Positions 1 through 4,394 of a stretch of 6,848 nucleotides of DNA are shown here, piece by piece. Position 1 is the stretch's first letter; each line of letters opens with the position of its first letter. The position numbers and the translations under genes are program-made. The notes under the pieces were generated by a model that searched no databases, was not told the origin of the DNA, and saw only the letters and a program-made list of their open reading frames with translations. Source of the DNA: Minisyncoccota bacterium (GTDB lineage Bacteria > Patescibacteriota > Minisyncoccia > Phycocordibacterales > GCA-2747955); NCBI GenBank assembly GCA_938010795.1, contig CALLVB010000096.1, positions 1 to 6,848 on the forward strand. Reading direction: 5' to 3'.

Positions 1-389
1 CTGAGGAGCCGGACATAATCGGTAGATCGACGGTTGGCACGAGCGATATAAGCTAACCCAGAAATCACGAAAGACTTCCGCCTATAAGGGGAGGACAGTG
101 TCAGCAGTCGGGGACTCGTCATCAACAGCGTGTGTTAGTAAAGATGTGTGTTCCTGGCAACTCAAGAGTAAGAGTAGACCATAGACAAACATAATACAGG
201 TCTTTGTCTATGGAGTGGACACACAAAATGCTCGAGGAGCAACTTTTAATCTAGAAACTTGCCGCCGAACATTTAAGGAAAACGGTAGCTGGTGGTATCT
301 TTTGCAATAAACACGAATAGCTCTCACCGGAATGCTTGTACTAAAAAAATTCAGATCTAATAAATTAACCAATTATGCAGGTACAATTC
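1..389. other. Non-coding stretch left of the foldback element
   Basis: Apart from the 179-213 hairpin I see no open frame, RNA gene or repeat worth calling. A GGTAGATC motif at 21-28 belongs to the dispersed GGTAGAT family described elsewhere in this window, and an AATAAA lies at 305-310 with no gene in front of it. Confidence 0.4.
179..213. repeat. Strong hairpin with 11-base-pair stem
   Basis: CCATAGACAAA (179-189) and TTTGTCTATGG (203-213) are perfect reverse complements around a 13-base loop. Pairing stops sharply at both ends. No adjacent gene is visible, so I cannot call it a terminator or an RNA gene. Confidence 0.6.
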
Positions 390-399
390 GTTTTGGAGT
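390..399 (+). repeat. Left candidate target-site duplication of the foldback element
   Basis: GTTTTGGAGT is identical to positions 968-977 and sits immediately outside the left inverted arm. The match is exact over 10 bases and extends weakly outward as TCG versus TCG plus one extra G. Confidence 0.5.
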
Positions 400-967
400 C
401 TAAAACTGAAACATCTAAACGACAAAATGTCTAAAATGTGCAATGTCTAAAGACAAAAGATATAAGTGTCAAAATATCTAAAGACAAAAGATCTCAAATA
501 AATCAGGAATGTGCCAACCTTTTGTGGAAGGACAATTGTGACTCTTGAGGACTTTGTTCATCTCACAAAGATGTGAGGGGCTTTAATTATGACAGACTGG
601 TGTCCGTTTAACTCCCCTCACCAGTCCTGAAGGGTCCATTCGAGTCATGCAAGCCAGTTAGCAGAACTGTCATTCTAACCCCACCATTCACACTTCATTA
701 GATTATGTCATCCTTTCCAAGCCCATTGAGATTTGGAGGTCCACGACAGCATGTGGAGTGGAAATGAGGTTTTAGTACCTCTATGGAGTCACCCCAGAAT
801 GAAAGAAAGCTGAGGGTCCAGGCAGCTGTTCATTGGCTGCACCCTCACATAGGTTTAGATGTTTTCTATTTTAGACATTTTTGTTTTAGATGTTTTGTCT
901 TTTAACTCTTGTGGCTTTAAACTTTACTGTTTAGACATTTTGAATTTAGATGTTTTGACGCACATCG
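400..967. mobile_element. Foldback (MITE-like) element with long A/T-rich inverted arms
   Basis: The left arm (about 409-500) contains ACATCTAAA, ATGTCTAAA twice and ATATCTAAA. The right arm (about 862-955) contains TTTAGATGT and TTTAGACAT units. The arms align as reverse complements over roughly 90 bases at about 75-80 percent by eye. The sequence GTTTTGGAGT occurs exactly at 390-399 and 968-977, just outside the arms, as a candidate 10-base target-site duplication. The roughly 360-base interior has no coding frame I can support, so the element would be non-autonomous. Long inverted arms with 9-11 base duplications are known from Mutator-type elements, but the extreme termini do not match each other well, so the superfamily is open. 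Confidence 0.6.
573..626. repeat. Two overlapping, mutually exclusive hairpins inside the foldback element
   Basis: GTGAGGGG (573-580) is the exact reverse complement of CCCCTCAC (614-621). GACTGGTG (595-602) is the exact reverse complement of CACCAGTC (619-626). The right arms overlap by three bases, so only one stem can form completely at a time. Confidence 0.4.
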
Positions 968-977
968 GTTTTGGAGT
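968..977 (+). repeat. Right candidate target-site duplication of the foldback element
   Basis: GTTTTGGAGT repeats positions 390-399 in direct orientation, immediately outside the right inverted arm. The bases that follow (TAC against CTA on the left) diverge at once, as expected for a short duplication. Confidence 0.5.
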
Positions 978-1048
978 TACTAGAGTGTTTGAACGTTTTC
1001 GGGTCATCTGCGAGATGGAAACGGTGGGAAAGTTGAGAATTTACTTTG

Positions 1049-1071
1049 CTGGATCGACCTCATAGATCCAG
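1049..1071. repeat. Small hairpin between foldback element and direct repeat
   Basis: CTGGATC (1049-1055) and GATCCAG (1065-1071) are perfect 7-base arms around a 9-base loop. Matches of this length can occur by chance. Confidence 0.3.
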
Positions 1072-1150
1072 ATCAATGACATTAAAATGGACTGTCTTAC
1101 TTATTTCATCCATGCCGTTTATCGAAATATACCGGTAGTGGAGGGCCTGG

Positions 1151-1373
1151 GTTTCCCTAAAGGCTAGTTTGTGGCGTTATTTTAGCCCTCTCTTAAATTC
1201 CCTACTGTTTTGTATTTAGCCTTTTCGCCCATAATGTCCACAACAGCATTCATAGAGTGGAGTTTAGCTGAGATGAGAACCAAATAATTATTTCAGATGT
1301 GTTTCTGACCTATGGTTTTGTAGCTCTCCTAACTGGACGACTCTTTTCAAAGAGTCGGTCGACAGTAGTCATA
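1151..1373 (+). repeat. Direct repeat copy A, about 223 bases
   Basis: This copy starts GTTTCCCTAA and ends GTAGTCATA, and aligns along its full length with 1624-1852. The first 146 bases are diverged (roughly 78-80 percent by eye, with small gaps). The last 77 bases (1297-1373) differ from the other copy at only three positions and contain a perfect hairpin at 1338-1357. I do not recognise the sequence family. Confidence 0.8.
1338..1357. repeat. Hairpin in copy A
   Basis: Nine-base perfect arms CGACTCTTT and AAAGAGTCG flank a two-base centre TC. The surrounding 40 bases (1326-1365) are identical to copy B. Confidence 0.7.
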
Positions 1374-1623
1374 GCTTTATGCACAACCTTTGTAGCACAA
1401 GCAAGGGAGAGGTGTCGGCCAATGAAGTACCGTAAATAGCGACTCTACTAGTTATCAGAGTTACGTTGATCACATGAGTAGGAGTTTCTGATATGCGCTT
1501 CCCTTGATGATAGTTGGCTCCTTCAGGTGAGGAGGGCAACTTCACACCTGACGTTCAAACAAATACCTTCTCTAAGTATTGCCGGCTTGATAATAAGATG
1601 AAGAAGTCCCAAATCACAGTTTA

Positions 1624-1852
1624 GTTTCCCTTAGGGCTCATTTGTGGCGTTTTTTTTTTTTAGCCCTCTTTTAAATTACCTACTGCCTTGTATTCAATTT
1701 TTTAGCCCGTAATGTCCACAGCAGCATTTCATATGGTTGAGCGTAGGTGAGATCAGAACAAAATCATCAATTCACATGTGTTTCTGACCTATGGTTTTCT
1801 AGCCCTCCTAACTGGACGACTCTTTTCAAAGAGTCGGTCGACAGCAGTCATA
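1624..1852 (+). repeat. Direct repeat copy B, about 229 bases
   Basis: This second copy of the 1151-1373 repeat lies in the same orientation, 473 bases downstream. It differs by a run of twelve T (1650-1661) where copy A has TTATTTT. Its conserved 77-base end is 1776-1852. The interval between the copies (1374-1623) is unrelated to either. The arrangement could be a local duplication, two insertions of one element, or an old miniature retrotransposon with terminal repeats. Confidence 0.8.
1817..1836. repeat. Hairpin in copy B
   Basis: The arms and centre are identical to the 1338-1357 hairpin. Its conservation inside an otherwise diverged repeat makes it the likeliest functional part of the repeat family. 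Confidence 0.7.
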
Positions 1853-1914
1853 TGTTTTGTTGAAGCCTAAGTACTCAGTAGTGATGGGGTGGGCTTGACT
1901 GGGGTACGTGTCCG

Positions 1915-1965
1915 CCCCGAAGGTGTGCAACCCCTTCAAAATAAAAGGATTCCCCAAAGGTGTGC
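1915..1965 (+). repeat. Short direct repeat, 14 bases, period 37
   Basis: CCCCGAAGGTGTGC (1915-1928) recurs as CCCCAAAGGTGTGC (1952-1965) with one mismatch. No gene is associated with it. Confidence 0.4.
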
Positions 1966-2144
1966 GAAAACCATAGGCATAGAGATAAGCAAACAAAATT
2001 GATATATATGTTCTATCTACCGTACTTTTCTCTGGGGTGAAGTCAACGAACTTTAACCAGTAGATCTACCAGTACGTATCTACCGGTACCATAGAGCTTG
2101 AACTCCCGGTCCTCACCAAAAGGACCTACAGGTGCGGGAGGAGG

Positions 2145-2159
2145 TCATAGACATCCATG
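2145..2159 (+). repeat. Dispersed 15-base match, inverted relative to 3425-3439
   Basis: TCATAGACATCCATG is the exact reverse complement of 3425-3439. In the 3415-3439 copy it is continuous with an 11-base match to 2219-2229, so this copy appears to carry about 60 extra bases between the two blocks. Confidence 0.4.
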
Positions 2160-2180
2160 TGAAATACTACGATATCTATG
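2146..2180. repeat. Imperfect inverted repeat, 10-base arms
   Basis: CATAGACATC (2146-2155) pairs with GATATCTATG (2171-2180) with one mismatch around a 15-base loop. The left arm is shared with the dispersed match at 3425-3439. Confidence 0.35.
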
Positions 2181-3407
2181 GAGGAGGTGGAGTTGAGGCT
2201 TCGAAGCTACGGTTACTGGAGGTCTGTGGCTACGGTACACAGTGGAATGTGGACACTTGCGCAATTTGGAACCCGGGAGCATGACTTTTGGCCCAATCAC
2301 TTGCAGGCTGGTAGACACGTGATCCAGGCTTCGAATGTGGAGTAGAACAAAGTGCAGGGGTCACAGAAATTGTATGGCGATACCAGGAAAAATATGCACT
2401 CTACCGTAAGCTAAAACCTGACAATAGCATCCGTTTTATTCTGCAACGGGATGGTTGGCGTTGGGCTGTTAGTTTACTAGGCCGGCACAGTGGAGTTAAG
2501 GCAATGTAGTAGGTTACTGACAAATTATTCTTTATATTTACTTCCGAAATTGGCCAAACAATTCACCGAATTCCTGCACCATGCCTACTTTCCTAGCCCT
2601 TTCTCTGACCTACGGTACATATCGAGGCATTGCCCACGGGGGTGTTTAAATCCTTTTGAAATGCCCGGTAGATCAGATGTGGTAAAGCATTTATGGAATT
2701 GTCTTCTAATTTCCCCTTCAAAATTCGGAAAACGCATGGAAGTCGTGCCGTGGGAAAACTTCCAGCTGTGACCCCTCTCTTATCTCTGTCAACACCAATG
2801 ACGTTGAAGTATTAAACACGGTCAACACCAACCAAATTACTGTTGTGTATCTGGCGCTATCTACTTGCACAAAATTGAATGAATGAAAATTCGTGGGAAC
2901 TAGGGGGGGTGGGGTGCAGAATTGGCCTTTCTTAATTCATTTCGAATTCCATTATGGAGCAAAAAGAGAGGAAAAGAGAAATCTGTGCATCTGTGACGAA
3001 CAGGTTGAAATTGCATGTTGGACATGATGAAAAGTATGCTATTCCATTCGCACACCGGGGAACAACGGGGAATTTTAATTTCAATAACTTGTGTCCCAAA
3101 AGCAGTTCTACGAGAAAAAATATTGATTATTTTTGTGTACTAAATTTAAAGAATAAGATTAAAAGATGCCCCCCCCCAGGTAAAAAGAATGAAAAACTTA
3201 CAGTTTTGTCTTGGGACGTCTCCTGGGTTAGGGAGGGAAGAAGCTCCCCCGTTTCACCCCTCGCCCACTTTGTTCAAACCACAGAACTAGAGTTACGTTC
3301 AAACCAAGGGAGTGGTCGAAGCAGGGGAAACAAGAAAACAGGTCTAGGTCTCTTTCGTTTTACAACCATCAAGAAATTAAGTCGTTACCGGTACGTGCCA
3401 ACCCAAT

Positions 3408-3448
3408 AGTGCCACCACAGACCTCATGGATGTCTATGAGTGCCACCA
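3408..3448 (+). repeat. AGTGCCACCA direct repeat flanking the dispersed match
   Basis: AGTGCCACCA occurs at 3408-3417 and 3439-3448, a period of 31. Between the two lies the reverse-complement copy of the 2145/2219 sequence (3415-3439). The layout suggests a tiny insertion or duplication but is too short to classify. Confidence 0.4.
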
Positions 3449-3516
3449 AAAATCCCGAGAGCCCCCGCTGTATGGCTATATCTTGTTTAAATTAGACAAC
3501 CCACCGCCCAAATCAT

Positions 3517-3538
3517 GTAAATATTACGTAAATATTAC
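3517..3538 (+). repeat. Tandem 11-base duplication
   Basis: GTAAATATTAC is repeated exactly twice, head to tail, in an A/T-rich patch. No gene or clear origin structure surrounds it. Confidence 0.6.
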
Positions 3539-3595
3539 TAAATAATATTCGCCAATGTTGTTTGTGAAAGTATTCTAGTTGCTTCTCGAGGTCAT

Positions 3596-3625
3596 CCAAG
3601 ATGTAATAGCTATCTTTTATCTTGG
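3596..3625. repeat. Small hairpin
   Basis: CCAAGAT (3596-3602) and ATCTTGG (3619-3625) are perfect arms around a 16-base loop. This is a chance-level length on its own. Confidence 0.3.
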
Positions 3626-3875
3626 TAGATCTACTTAGTTGTTACTTGTTGGTCATTCGCAGGCCCGAAGCGGTTGGCGATGCAACTTTTATTGCCGTGA
3701 CCATGGAATTTGTTCCGTGCGCTTCAAAGTTAAAAGCGGTATTGAGTATTGACCAATGAGGTCGCCTACTTATAGAACGCACATGTGTACTGTGTAGTGT
3801 GTACCTCGTTGATAAAAACACATCAACTGGTAACAAGTAGTAGGCCCGCCTTGGTTTGGTGGAGGAATATTACTT

Positions 3876-3896
3876 GTGCTCTCCGAAAGAGAGCAC
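3876..3896. repeat. Compact hairpin with 8-base-pair stem
   Basis: GTGCTCTC (3876-3883) and GAGAGCAC (3889-3896) pair perfectly around the loop CGAAA. The next 30 bases hold two weaker inverted pairs (ACCTG with CAGGT, CTGGG with CCCAG), so the region could fold as RNA, but I match it to no known RNA family. Confidence 0.45.
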
Positions 3897-4150
3897 CTGG
3901 GTCACACGGGGGCAGGTCTTCTCCCAGCCAACGAATGTCCTACTCGCTGCAAGAAGCCAAGCAGTATTCTCCCCAGCTAACATAAATCATGTACCAAATA
4001 CAAATTCTTCACTCGCGGTTTGACCCACCGATTCATTGGGGCTTCCGTCGGAGGGGCGAGTGGATCTTGGCCCAGTCTTGGGTATTTTTAGTACTGTTTA
4101 CTCTGCAATACCCATACCGGTAGATATCAACTGCGACTAAAAGGGGTAAT

Positions 4151-4173
4151 ACTCAAGTCCAAGACACTTGAGT
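4151..4173. promoter_or_regulatory. Inverted repeat upstream of the LRRC14-like gene, possible protein-binding site
   Basis: ACTCAAGT and ACTTGAGT are perfect 8-base inverted arms separated by 7 bases, about 140 bases before the proposed ATG. The right arm with its flanking base reads CACTTGA, the reverse complement of the TCAAGTG core known for NK-2 class homeodomain proteins. A TACCGGTA palindrome lies just upstream at 4115-4122. I see no TATA box or initiator that fixes a promoter, so a regulatory role is only suggested by position and symmetry. Confidence 0.3.
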
Positions 4174-4218
4174 GGCATCGAATGGCATGAAGTGCGAGAA
4201 ATTCCACAGAGAATAAAA

Positions 4219-4236
4219 ATGAAAAAGAAAATGTAA
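4219..4236 (+). promoter_or_regulatory. Possible minimal upstream ORF before the LRRC14-like start
   Basis: ATG AAA AAG AAA ATG TAA encodes a five-residue peptide 75 bases upstream of the proposed start at 4311. A second upstream ATG at 4289 opens an overlapping frame that runs past the exon 1 donor. If transcription begins upstream of 4219, both could reduce initiation at 4311. No transcript start is visible in the sequence, so this is conditional. Confidence 0.25.
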
Positions 4237-4310
4237 TAAAACGTTTCATATCATTTCGAACACACCAACCTTTTCCCACGGAGGTTTGATGGACAGTACC
4301 AGTTTTGAAA

Positions 4311-4394
4311 ATGGCCGAAGAAATCCACAAGAAAAACGAGGAATTTGCGAAAAAAAATGCCAAGCAAAGGGCCAAAGACGCATCTGTTTTCAAA
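4311..4394 (+). other. Predicted first coding exon, charged N-terminal leader
   Basis: This exon encodes 28 residues, starting MAEEIHKKNEE and ending DASVFK, rich in Lys, Glu and Ala and probably helical. The ATG at 4311 has a good start context (A at -3, G at +4). The exon ends in phase 0 at a strong donor, AAA|GTGAGT, and the next acceptor at 5186 is also phase 0. I see no family homology in this leader, so assignment rests on start context, splice site and phase. The alternative is that translation starts further downstream, for example at the in-frame ATG at 5172, which would need an unspliced transcript across the 5186 acceptor. Confidence 0.6.

Larger units (their letters stand above)
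1853..2953. other. Non-coding stretch with scattered short repeats
   Basis: This stretch holds the 1915-1965 direct repeat, a TACCGGTA palindrome (2081-2088), one member of a dispersed inverted pair (2145-2159 with 2219-2229), a ten-base palindrome GCTTCGAAGC (2199-2208) and a G-rich tract (2903-2914). A 93-codon frame at 2490-2771 begins with GTG rather than ATG and shows no domain, so I do not call it. No gene is supported. Confidence 0.4.
3449..4150. other. Non-coding stretch upstream of the LRRC14-like gene
   Basis: Contents are the tandem GTAAATATTAC pair, two small hairpins, and a TACCGGTA palindrome (4115-4122). Open frames here are under 70 codons on both strands and show no domain. 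The last few hundred bases before 4311 should include the gene's promoter, but no TATA or initiator element stands out. Confidence 0.4.

Noticed and set aside
636..646. ATTCGAGTC as a tRNA or SINE B box
   Set aside because: It has one mismatch to the core, no A box at proper distance upstream, and no cloverleaf.
859..1065. 68-codon frame over the right arm of the foldback element
   Set aside because: It is built from the TTTAGACAT repeat units of the arm, so its Leu/Phe/Asp pattern is a by-product of the repeat.
2490..2771. 93-codon frame on the + strand
   Set aside because: It begins with GTG, which is unlikely in an animal gene, and shows no domain or splice context.
2903..2914. G-rich tract as a G-quadruplex
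   Set aside because: There are only two G-runs (G7 and G4) separated by one T, without four clear tracts and loops.
2954..3409. 151-codon ATG open frame on the + strand, the longest ATG-to-stop frame outside the gene
   Set aside because: No recognisable domain, low-complexity Lys/Arg/Ser composition, a C9 run inside it, and one of the genome-repeat-like TACCGGTA palindromes near its end. A frame this long can arise by chance in several kilobases of non-coding DNA.
3517..3538. AAATATTAC in the tandem pair as a CRESS-virus replication nonanucleotide (NANTATTAC)
   Set aside because: There is no G/C-rich stem holding it in a loop and no Rep-like frame nearby; it is better explained as an A/T-rich tandem duplication.
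4289..4394. Alternative start at ATG 4289
   Set aside because: T at -3 gives a poorer context, and its frame leaves exon 1 in phase 1, which does not join to the phase 0 exon at 5187.
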